The translations under genes were made by a program, and so were the position numbers. DNA of 6,107 nt from CAUZEO01 sp963578625 (lineage in GTDB: Bacteria > Verrucomicrobiota > Kiritimatiellia > SLOV01), in the NCBI GenBank assembly GCA_963578625.1, contig CAUZEO010000321.1, forward strand, positions 1 to 6,107, in the 5' to 3' direction. Position 1 is the first letter of the stretch, and every line of letters begins with the position of its first letter. The notes under the pieces were generated by a model. That model made no database searches and was not told the origin of the DNA. It saw nothing but the letters and a program-made list of their open reading frames with translations. Of this stretch, positions 1 to 5,509 are shown piece by piece.

Positions 1-525
1 AAAGCAGGGGCGGATGTTCAATTTGTCCTCGCCGACATGGATGAGTTGAACGGCGCCATTCAGGGGCCGTTCGACCTGGTACACTCAACGTATGCCCTCC
101 CGTTTTCACACAATCCCGCCGCGGTGGTCAAATCCTGCGCCCGTTTGTTGACCGCCGCCGGCACGTTTCTTTTGACCACGGGGCACCCGCTTTATTCGGG
201 AGAGTGGGTCGAATTTGAGCCCGGAGAGGAGGGTCTGTTTCTCCACAACTACTACCAACCGGAGTCAGACGTCCGCGAACCGGATCAATTTCACAAGGGA
301 ACCGCCGCAAACTACCACTCCATCGCCACCGTCATGAGCTGGTTGTTGGAGGCAGGGTTCGTAGTCGACCGATTTCTCGAGCCGGAGCCCTTGCCGATCC
401 CTTTGCTTGAGGAGGAGGAAATCTGGAAACGCGTTCCCTACGATAGCGAAGAGTGGCGTTCGCTCTACCACGTACTGTCTGCGGTGCCGGTGGTGATGAT
501 TTTCAAATGCAGAATGAGGACGTGA
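1..525 (+). CDS. Class I SAM-dependent methyltransferase, 3' part (5' end outside window)
   Basis: The frame is open from the first base to the TGA at 523-525, giving 174 visible codons with no start in the window. An internal ATG at 37 exists, but the protein reads meaningfully upstream of it (ADVQFVLAD), so the gene probably begins before the window. Numbering from base 1, residues 4-16 look like the acidic strand-2/3 region of a Rossmann methyltransferase. FDLVHSTYALPF (24-35) fits strand 4, and the ARLLTAAGTFLLTT block (47-60) fits the helix and strand 5 of Methyltransf_11/25-type enzymes. The C-terminal part (WLLEAGFVVDRFLEPEPLP) is the usual 'LLEAGF..ER..EP' end of these proteins. The SAM-binding GxGxG motif should lie in the missing part, roughly 80-90 residues if the family length is normal. 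The substrate cannot be read from the sequence. Its 3' end overlaps the oppositely oriented oxidoreductase gene by 23 bp. Confidence 0.85.
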   Translation, partial: KAGADVQFVLADMDELNGAIQGPFDLVHSTYALPFSHNPAAVVKSCARLLTAAGTFLLTTGHPLYSGEWVEFEPGEEGLFLHNYYQPESDVREPDQFHKGTAANYHSIATVMSWLLEAGFVVDRFLEPEPLPIPLLEEEEIWKRVPYDSEEWRSLYHVLSAVPVVMIFKCRMRT

Positions 526-1618
526 GATCGATCGCTTTACCAGACTCTGCCGATTTCTCCGATCCAATGAGAATCTCGCTCACATGCCGGCCCCACTCCA
601 CGGACGGCTCTGGCTCCGTGTCGTTCTGAATGCAGGAGATCAAGTGAGAAAGGGCTCGCCGGCATCGCGGAACGATAGAAGCCTCCGACTCCTCCCCCTC
701 GTCAAAGTTGAATGCCCGGCTTTTCCCGTCCCTGGTCGTCACCACGGTCAACGGCGCTTCGGGGCCAAACGAAATGGAACCTTCGGTGCCGTAGATATCA
801 AATTCCCGGGGCGCAGGACCACTGAAGGTTGTGTAGTTCGCATTCACGACACCATGAAATCGTGGACTGAATTGCAGGATCGTAGTGGTATTGTCGCAGG
901 CTCCCTGCTCCACCTCCAGTGCGCGCTCGGAACCGGACGACCATGACTTGTCGTACCCGTCCTGCGTAATCGATTCCGTAATCAATTCAGGATCGAAAAG
1001 ACTCCGGCTCTCGAACCCGCGGATCCCGCTTCCAATCACGCGTCTCGCGGGACCGAACAGGTAGGTCAATACGGAAATCGAATAGACCGCGATCCCGTAC
1101 AAGGGACCGCCGCCGCCCTTCTCCAGATAGAAAGAACCATACACGGGACTGCCCATCACAAGATTGGCGAGGAAGTAAAGCGGCCGGCCGATCGCGCCCC
1201 CTTCCAAAAGTTCGAGCGCTTTCCGGTAGGTAGGGCGCAGGTGCGGCGCGGGTTCAACAACAGCTTTCACTCCGGCGCCGCGAACCGCTTCTACGACGCG
1301 GTCCGCTTCCGCCGTCGTGGTCGCCATCGGCTTTTGCACCACGATATGCTTGCCTGCCCTGGCGGCGGCGATCGCGTACTCCGCGTGACCGCCGTGGGCA
1401 CTGCAGATGACGACCGCATCGACATCGTCGCGAAAAATCAGCTCGCCTGCGTTGGCCGTACAGCCCCGCGCGCCCCACGCTTCTTTCGTCCTCCGGGCAC
1501 GCTCCTCAATTACGTCGCAGGTGGCAATAAGTTCCGCCTGCCTGGTGATCTCGGGCAAATAGGCGCTGTTGGCGATATCGCCGCAGCCAATGATTCCAAA
1601 ACGAATTTTACTCTTCAT
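503..1618 (-). CDS. Gfo/Idh/MocA family NAD(P)-dependent oxidoreductase
   Basis: This is a 371-residue cytoplasmic protein, normal length for the family, which oxidises or reduces sugars, inositols and related polyols with a nicotinamide cofactor. The N-terminal Rossmann fold starts at once with IRFGIIGCGDIA (5-16), which also fixes the ATG at 1618. D35 at the end of strand 2 (LIATCDV) suggests NAD preference. The family 'EKP' motif appears as VVQKPMA (93-99), so the glutamate is Q95 while the conserved lysine K96 is kept. HLRPTYRKALELLEGGAIGRP (126-146) is the typical interdomain segment. GGGGPLYGIAVYSIS (168-182) corresponds to the family's GGGxLxDxGxH/Y motif, but the usual Asp is G175 and the His/Tyr position is Y179. 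The C-terminal alpha/beta domain ends with the normal FDIYGTEGSISF strand (273-284). There is no signal peptide and no clear Shine-Dalgarno upstream. The exact substrate is unknown, and the altered motif makes a canonical dehydrogenase reaction uncertain. Confidence 0.93.
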   Translation of the reverse strand: MKSKIRFGIIGCGDIANSAYLPEITRQAELIATCDVIEERARRTKEAWGARGCTANAGELIFRDDVDAVVICSAHGGHAEYAIAAARAGKHIVVQKPMATTTAEADRVVEAVRGAGVKAVVEPAPHLRPTYRKALELLEGGAIGRPLYFLANLVMGSPVYGSFYLEKGGGGPLYGIAVYSISVLTYLFGPARRVIGSGIRGFESRSLFDPELITESITQDGYDKSWSSGSERALEVEQGACDNTTTILQFSPRFHGVVNANYTTFSGPAPREFDIYGTEGSISFGPEAPLTVVTTRDGKSRAFNFDEGEESEASIVPRCRRALSHLISCIQNDTEPEPSVEWGRHVSEILIGSEKSAESGKAIDLTSSFCI

Positions 1619-1620
1619 GA

Positions 1621-1696
1621 TTGTAAAATATGGGTCTAACCGTGGGAGATTGTGGATTCACTGAAATTTTTGAAAGGAATTTCGCGCGTTTTACAA
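1621..1696. promoter_or_regulatory. Divergent spacer with an 8-bp inverted repeat
   Basis: The 123-bp gap between the two divergent starts (1618 on minus, 1742 on plus) must hold both promoters. TTGTAAAA at 1621-1628 and TTTTACAA at 1689-1696 are perfect inverted copies separated by 60 bp. Each reads TTTTACAA toward its own gene, but at different distances: 2 nt from the minus-strand ATG and 45 nt from the plus-strand ATG. The inner TTTACA resembles a -35 hexamer (5 of 6 to TTGACA), but I find no good -10 box at the right spacing. It may be a pair of operator half-sites or chance. Confidence 0.25.
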
Positions 1697-1741
1697 GTAG
1701 GAGGGGCCGAAATCGGGTAAAGTGTCGTACAGTGTGTCTCT

Positions 1742-3790
1742 ATGCGGTGCTTCCGGAACATCCGGGTCTATCTTGCGGTCGTCTTTTCATTGGCCGGCTT
1801 CGTTTGCACCCATGCCCAGATGCAGTTCACCAACGTGACCACGTCGGTGGGCATCAGTCATCGTTACCAGTACCCGCCCTCCCCCGTTTCGAATCAGGAA
1901 ACCCAATGGTCCGTGGCGGGAACCGTGGCAGAGGATTTCGACGGGGACGGCTGGATCGATTTGTATGTCCTCCAAACCGCTCTGGCGACCAACCATCTCT
2001 ACATGAACTACGGCGGCACAAACTTTGTGGATGAAGCCGCGGCGCGTGGTGCCGCGTTGTCGGGCGATTTTTCCGGCGCTGCTGCCGCGGATTTTGATAA
2101 CGATGGCGACGTCGATCTATGCATCACGCAGCTTTGGGGCCCAGTTCTGATTCTGCGAAACCTTGGAGCGGGCACGTTCGCAGTCGATACCAACGTTCTC
2201 GAGTTCTCCATGACGAAGGCCATGAGTCCGAGTTGGGGCGACGTTGACAACGACGGATTACTGGACCTGGCCTTGTCGCAGTGGGATACCAAACCGCAGA
2301 ATCTTTGGCTGTTCAGAAACACCGGAACAAAGCTTGTACAGTACGAGTTCCGGCTCCAACTCAACCCGGACCAGCGAATGTTTTCTCCCTATTTCGCCGA
2401 CGTCAACAACGATGGCTTGTCCGACCTGCTTGCCGTAGGCGACTTCCACAACTCGCAGCTTTACTTGAATCGGGGACAGGGACTGTTCGAGAGGACTACG
2501 GATGCGGCCGGCATTGGAACCGATGAAAACGGAATGGGCACTGCGGTGGCGGATTATGACGCCGACGGGGACCTGGACTGGTTCATTTCCAGCATCTACG
2601 ATACCAGCACCCCGGAAGGAACCTGGGACGTGTCGGGGAATCGCCTGTACCGGAACAACGGAGACGGCACCTTTGCGGACACCACGGACACGGCCGGTGT
2701 GCGCGACGGCAACTGGGGCTGGGGAAGCCAGTTCGGCGATTTCGACAACGACGGCGATTTGGATTTGTTCCACGTAAACGGATGGCCTGAGGCGGCCCTA
2801 TTCTCGATTCAAATGAAATTCAATAACCGGCCGGCACGGTTGTTCGAGAACCAGGGAAACGGCGAATTCGTCGATGTCGCGGCATCTGCCGGCGCGGACG
2901 ATTCCGGGCAGGGGCGAGGATTGGTAGTTTTCGATTTCGACAATGATGGTGACCTTGACCTCTTCATCGCCAACAACCAGGAACTATTCGGCTTCGTCCT
3001 TCCCGCGACGCGTAATCCCGGCCCGCCGGTCCTCCTCCGCAACGACTCACCGTCAACGAATCACTGGCTGAAAGTAACGCTGGCGGGAAGTCCTCCCCTT
3101 CACCGCGATGGAATCGGTTCCCGGATCTACCTTACTGCGGGCGGGTTGACGCAGATGCGGGAACTCAACGCATCGAGCGGATTTCTGGCTCACGGCCCGG
3201 CACGAATTGCACATTTCGGGCTCGGTACGAATTCGACGGCGGGGGAAATTCGCGCGGAGTGGGCGGGCGGAAATACAACGATCATCAAGGGGGTCGGAGG
3301 CGACGTAGCGGTTATGCTGCCGAGTCCCTCCGCGGTCCTGTCAAAACGCAATGGCCTCGTCAATGAGATCGTAACGGCTTGCGGGACCGGGGTGCCTCCC
3401 ATTGGTAACCCCCGGGAATGGCTCGTTGAAAACCAGGTGTACGCGGATCCGCTACAGATCTCTTTTCCAACCATTGGAACAAAAGCCCTTCGTTTGAACG
3501 TCTACGAATTGGATGGAACAACCCTGCTGCGGAGCGAAATCCATCGTATCCGTGTTCAGTTTAAGATGACAGGAATCGCGTCAATTCCCGGAGGTTCCAA
3601 TCTGCAACTTTCCTGGGAGTGTGTTTCCGGACAGACCTATCAAGTGGAATCCCGGGAAGATCCGGATGTGCCCGCCTGGAGCACGATCGGCGAGCCATTG
3701 ACTGCCGGGACCAACGGGATCTGCGCGGTAGTAGTCACCAATGGAAATCCGCGAAGCGACTTCCGAGTGGGGCTTATTGGCTCAGAGTAG
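1742..3790 (+). CDS. Secreted FG-GAP/VCBS repeat protein with ASPIC/UnbV domain (CRTAC1-like)
   Basis: This is a 682-residue exported protein. An in-frame stop lies just upstream (TAA at 1718), and ATG 1742 gives a good Sec signal peptide: RNIR near the start, hydrophobic VYLAVVFSLAGFV (9-21), and likely cleavage after CTHA (22-25). Seven calcium-binding-type FG-GAP loops follow: DFDGDGWIDL 65-74, DFDNDGDVDL 117-126, DVDNDGLLDL 167-176, DVNNDGLSDL 220-229, DYDADGDLDW 271-280, and DFDNDGDLDL at 333-342 and 398-407. This is consistent with a seven-bladed beta-propeller. Residues about 441-525 form an ASPIC/UnbV domain (HWLKVTL, RDGIGSRIYL, SSGFLAHG, AHFGLG). A further C-terminal part (about 530-682) ends in LQLSWECVSGQTYQVE and W646...FRV, an Ig/fibronectin-like tail frequent in Verrucomicrobiota surface proteins. 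The likely role is extracellular binding or adhesion with calcium; no catalytic residues are evident and the ligand is unknown. No Shine-Dalgarno lies at normal spacing; an AGGAGG sits too far upstream, at 1699-1704. Confidence 0.93.
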   Translation: MRCFRNIRVYLAVVFSLAGFVCTHAQMQFTNVTTSVGISHRYQYPPSPVSNQETQWSVAGTVAEDFDGDGWIDLYVLQTALATNHLYMNYGGTNFVDEAAARGAALSGDFSGAAAADFDNDGDVDLCITQLWGPVLILRNLGAGTFAVDTNVLEFSMTKAMSPSWGDVDNDGLLDLALSQWDTKPQNLWLFRNTGTKLVQYEFRLQLNPDQRMFSPYFADVNNDGLSDLLAVGDFHNSQLYLNRGQGLFERTTDAAGIGTDENGMGTAVADYDADGDLDWFISSIYDTSTPEGTWDVSGNRLYRNNGDGTFADTTDTAGVRDGNWGWGSQFGDFDNDGDLDLFHVNGWPEAALFSIQMKFNNRPARLFENQGNGEFVDVAASAGADDSGQGRGLVVFDFDNDGDLDLFIANNQELFGFVLPATRNPGPPVLLRNDSPSTNHWLKVTLAGSPPLHRDGIGSRIYLTAGGLTQMRELNASSGFLAHGPARIAHFGLGTNSTAGEIRAEWAGGNTTIIKGVGGDVAVMLPSPSAVLSKRNGLVNEIVTACGTGVPPIGNPREWLVENQVYADPLQISFPTIGTKALRLNVYELDGTTLLRSEIHRIRVQFKMTGIASIPGGSNLQLSWECVSGQTYQVESREDPDVPAWSTIGEPLTAGTNGICAVVVTNGNPRSDFRVGLIGSE

Positions 3791-3855
3791 GGGCCTTCGT
3801 TTCGGGAATATCCAAATTCGAAGGTCCAAGGCAAGTAATATTTTCCTTCGAAATT
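3791..3855. terminator. Candidate bidirectional terminator: competing CCTTCG/CGAAGG hairpins
   Basis: The convergent spacer begins with GGGCCTTCG (3791-3799), which can pair with CGAAGGTCC (3819-3827) in a 9-bp stem with one G-U and a 19-nt loop. The same middle arm, TTCGAAGG (3817-3824), can pair instead with CCTTCGAA (3845-3852) in an 8-bp perfect stem extendable by two pairs past a bulge. The two hairpins are mutually exclusive. Neither is followed by a proper U-run (only ATTTT at 3840-3844), so intrinsic termination is a weak inference from position between two convergent stop codons. Confidence 0.3.
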
Positions 3856-3860
3856 CGAAA
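3847..3860. repeat. Tandem TTCGAAA x2
   Basis: Two adjacent copies of the 7-mer TTCGAAA occupy the right side of the convergent spacer. The related AAATTCGAA also occurs at 3814-3822. This AT-rich TTCGAAA/AAATTCGAA vocabulary differs from the GC-rich genes on either side. It is a small local repeat with no assigned function. Confidence 0.5.
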
Positions 3861-3867
3861 TTGTTCT

Positions 3868-3883
3868 CCCTTCCCCTCCTCCC
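3868..3883 (-). other. G-rich tract after the PQQ-like gene stop (possible two-tier G-quadruplex)
   Basis: Read on the minus strand, four G-runs (GGG, GG, GGGG, GGG) separated by one or two A residues begin four bases past the TAA of the upstream minus-strand gene. Four runs of at least two G with very short loops meet a minimal two-layer quadruplex pattern. Whether it folds, or helps end transcription, is not shown by the sequence. Confidence 0.3.
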
Positions 3884-3887
3884 GTTC

Positions 3888-5150
3888 TTACTCTTCGTCC
3901 CCCGGCGGAGGAGACTCCTTTCTTGCATTTATGCAGACAACTTTTCCGCCCATGTCGCGACAGTAAATCAGGCCTTTGGAAATTGTCGGTGCGGTCCAAC
4001 ATGTATTCTCCAGAACTTGGGCGCGCGCGAGGATGCGAAATGACGTGGGATCGGCATCGGCAATAACCAGTTCACCCGATTCGCTTAACACGATCAATCT
4101 GCCGCCGGCAGCGATCAGGGAGCCGACGCCGAGGCCTTCGTACTTCCACGTCAACTCGCCGCTGCTCAATTTCATGCATCGGACCTCGCCTCCGTAATCG
4201 GACACCTGGCCGTTAAATCCGTACAGGTGGTCATCAATGAGCACGCAGGAATTCAGAGCGTTGGCCATATTGGTATTCTTCCACAACAGTTCCGCTTCCA
4301 GTTCCGACGGCCTGAGAAGCGCGGCGCCTACTTTCCAACCCGAAGAGATAAACAGGGTGTCATCCCGAACAATCGGGACGACACAATTTGCGTCCCCCAT
4401 AGTAGTCCATGGGTACCTGCTAAGCACGGTTCCGTCTCCGGCGTCGGCCACAACCAGGCCTTTCGTAGTTAGCGTCGCGAGGCGGGACCGCCCCGATTCA
4501 TCCTCGAATATCATCGGAGATGAATAGGCAGAGTGAAGGCCGTCCAACTCCCATTTCTTCTCTCCCGTCTTGCGGTTCACTGCAAAAAACGTTCCGGCGT
4601 CAAAATAGACCAGGTCTCCGTGCACCAACGGGGAACCGGACAGTCCCCAGTTGGGAAATTCGTACCCGAATCGGCCCTCGATTCCGTAGTCCTTGTTGGT
4701 TTTCACCCAAACCGGTTCGCCGGTCCGGACATCCAGGCAATGAATTTGGCCAGTCCAACTCATAGTGTATACATGGTTGTAGTCCACGGCGGGAGTGGAG
4801 CGAGGCCCGAAAAACGCCTTTCGATTCGCCATGCAATCATAGGAAAACGTCCAAATTTCCCGACCGGTTTCGGCATCGAGGCAGAAGACCGTATCCGTGT
4901 CCGACGTGTTGCCCATGGTGTAAACGCGCCCCTCGAAAGGTACGACGGTCGAAAACCCTTTTCCAACTTCAGCGGTCCATTCTATTTTTGGCGAATCATC
5001 GCCCCAGACGACCCAGTCCGACTCGCTGGATACACCGGTTCGGTCCGGCCCACGAAAGCCGTTCCAATTCTCCGTTTCTGCGATTGCCGATACTCCCAGA
5101 CAAAAAACGGGAATCAGCCGGATCCATGCATTGACTCTTAATTGTTTCAT
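3888..5150 (-). CDS. Secreted PQQ-like (BamB-type) beta-propeller repeat protein
   Basis: This is a 420-residue protein using ATG at 5150. The frame stays open up to an ATG at 5345, but those 65 extra codons encode no signal peptide, run through the intergenic inverted repeat and lack a good ribosome site. From 5150 there is a GGTGA site at fitting spacing and a clear Sec signal peptide (RVNAWIRLIPVFCLGVSAIA, residues 5-24, AIA cleavage). The mature start NWNGFRGPDRTGVS (28-41) is the hallmark opening of PQQ-like propeller proteins in Planctomycetes and Verrucomicrobia. Blade motifs of the type 'LDaeTGe..W' recur: VFCLDAETGREIW (88-100), IHCLDVRTGEPVW (136-148), FFAVNRKTGEKKW (188-200), LVVADAGDGTVL (232-243), VRCMKLSSGELTW (323-335), LVIADADPTS (361-370), and a closing VVCINAR (404-410). 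These repeats bind PQQ only in true quinoprotein dehydrogenases; the dehydrogenase residues are not evident here, so a structural or binding role in periplasm or at the surface is likelier. It is not necessarily a BamB orthologue. Confidence 0.9.
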   Translation of the reverse strand: MKQLRVNAWIRLIPVFCLGVSAIAETENWNGFRGPDRTGVSSESDWVVWGDDSPKIEWTAEVGKGFSTVVPFEGRVYTMGNTSDTDTVFCLDAETGREIWTFSYDCMANRKAFFGPRSTPAVDYNHVYTMSWTGQIHCLDVRTGEPVWVKTNKDYGIEGRFGYEFPNWGLSGSPLVHGDLVYFDAGTFFAVNRKTGEKKWELDGLHSAYSSPMIFEDESGRSRLATLTTKGLVVADAGDGTVLSRYPWTTMGDANCVVPIVRDDTLFISSGWKVGAALLRPSELEAELLWKNTNMANALNSCVLIDDHLYGFNGQVSDYGGEVRCMKLSSGELTWKYEGLGVGSLIAAGGRLIVLSESGELVIADADPTSFRILARAQVLENTCWTAPTISKGLIYCRDMGGKVVCINARKESPPPGDEE

Positions 5151-5154
5151 GATT

Positions 5155-5159
5155 TCACC
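5155..5159 (-). promoter_or_regulatory. Ribosome binding site (GGTGA) supporting start 5150
   Basis: On the minus strand GGTGA precedes ATG by four bases, matching the 3' half of the AGGAGGTGA Shine-Dalgarno consensus. It favours 5150 over the ATG at 5345. The site lies in the 3' arm of a small hairpin (5156-5176). Confidence 0.5.
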
Positions 5160-5176
5160 ATCTTGATGAAATGGTG
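5156..5176 (-). promoter_or_regulatory. Small hairpin overlapping the ribosome site of the PQQ-like gene
   Basis: CACCAT and ATGGTG (plus-strand 5156-5161 and 5171-5176) form a perfect 6-bp stem with a 9-nt loop in the leader of the minus-strand transcript. The 3' arm contains most of the GGTGA ribosome site, so folding would partly mask it. The stem is short and may be fortuitous. Confidence 0.3.
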
Positions 5177-5231
5177 CGATAATGTAAATCTCGACTACGC
5201 GGAAAAGGACCCGTATTCCGGATCTATCGCC

Positions 5232-5365
5232 GTGGCACGGCACCTCCGGCCCGTGGCCTGGGCAGGAGAAGAGGAAAACAAGGCCACGGTATGAGACCGG
5301 CGCTGCGCGTGGACAATTCTTCCTCACTCTCCTTCCGCAGGCCACGGGCAGGATGCCCGTGCCAC
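5232..5365. repeat. Large imperfect inverted repeat (paired REP-like arms)
   Basis: The left arm (5232-5288) and the reverse complement of the right arm (5308-5365) align end to end. A hand alignment gives about 47 identities over 61 columns, including the shared blocks GTGGCACGG, GCCCGTGGCCTG, AGGAGA, GAGGAA and CCACG. The 19-nt spacer is 5289-5307. Each arm itself contains a palindrome built on CACGG...CCGTG, so the whole is two REP-like units head to head, like a bacterial interspersed mosaic element. From memory, GGCACGGGCAT/ATGCCCGTG-type palindromes are frequent between genes in planctomycete and verrucomicrobial genomes; that is recall, not a search. No transposase gene is in the window. 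Confidence 0.75.
5343..5361. repeat. Sharp REP-like palindrome CACGGGCA-GGA-TGCCCGTG
   Basis: This is a perfect 8-bp inverted repeat with a 3-nt loop, extendable by two G-C pairs past one bulged base (5340-5341 with 5362-5363). It lies in the right arm of the larger inverted repeat. The equivalent site in the left arm (5236-5255) has lost symmetry and keeps only the outer CACGG/CCGTG, so the right copy looks like the intact unit. Confidence 0.7.
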
Positions 5366-5367
5366 AC

Positions 5368-5393
5368 TGCCGGAGCTCCGGTTGGGCTCGGCA
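5368..5393. repeat. Second palindrome/hairpin beside the inverted repeat
   Basis: CCGGAGCTCCGG (5370-5381) is a perfect 12-bp palindrome. Alternatively TGCCGGAGC (5368-5376) can pair with GCTCGGCA (5386-5393) with a single bulge and a 9-nt loop. It starts two bases after the large inverted repeat ends and could be part of the same element or an independent operator-like site. Confidence 0.4.
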
Positions 5394-5495
5394 ACACGGG
5401 TCAGCTATGGGGAAGTTGCGTGCTTGTCATTGTCACGATTCTTGTCGTACGGTCCGCGTGATTCGAGACTTTTCGCTCAATACTGAATCCAACCT

Positions 5496-5501
5496 GGAGA
5501 G
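5496..5501 (+). promoter_or_regulatory. Ribosome binding site GGAGAG deciding start 5510
   Basis: GGAGAG sits eight bases before ATG 5510, ideal spacing. Three further in-frame ATG codons follow within 36 bases (5522, 5534, 5546) without comparable sites, so 5510 is preferred. Confidence 0.75.
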
Positions 5502-5509
5502 AACCACCT

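Larger units (their letters stand above)
5151..5509. other. 359-bp divergent intergenic region
   Basis: This stretch separates the minus-strand PQQ-like gene from the plus-strand propeller gene and should contain both promoters. I could not find a convincing sigma-70 pair for either; an ATAATG at 5179-5184 (CATTAT on the minus strand) is a weak -10 candidate with no matching -35. Its middle third is the large inverted repeat. From 5394 to about 5495 I see no gene or distinct structure, only ordinary spacer and then the ribosome site of the next gene. Longer open frames that cross it lack protein-like content. Confidence 0.6.

Noticed and set aside
1742..1810. Lipoprotein signal in the ASPIC protein (Cys at residue 22)
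   Set aside because: The residues before the cysteine (GFV) do not fit a lipobox; ordinary signal peptidase I cleavage after CTHA fits better.
1630..2034. Plus-strand open frame of 134 codons overlapping the start of the ASPIC gene
   Set aside because: It is a frame-shifted shadow of the FG-GAP gene; its product is rich in Arg, Gly and Cys without motifs.
2258..2773. Minus-strand open frame of 171 codons in the ASPIC gene
   Set aside because: It is the antisense reading of calcium-loop codons, producing repetitive Val/Ile-rich sequence. It is a shadow.
2738..2967. Direct DNA repeats GATTTCGACAA.GA.GG at 2738 and 2933
   Set aside because: They are explained by repeated FG-GAP calcium-loop codons, not by a mobile or regulatory repeat.
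4533..5141. Plus-strand open frame of 202 codons
   Set aside because: It is antisense to the PQQ-like gene, whose repeated blade motifs are unmistakable. The plus-strand product has no domain.
5151..5345. N-terminal extension of the PQQ-like gene to an ATG at 5345 (65 extra codons)
   Set aside because: The extension crosses the intergenic inverted repeat, has no family resemblance and would bury the signal peptide in the protein. The start at 5150 has both a ribosome site and a proper Sec signal.
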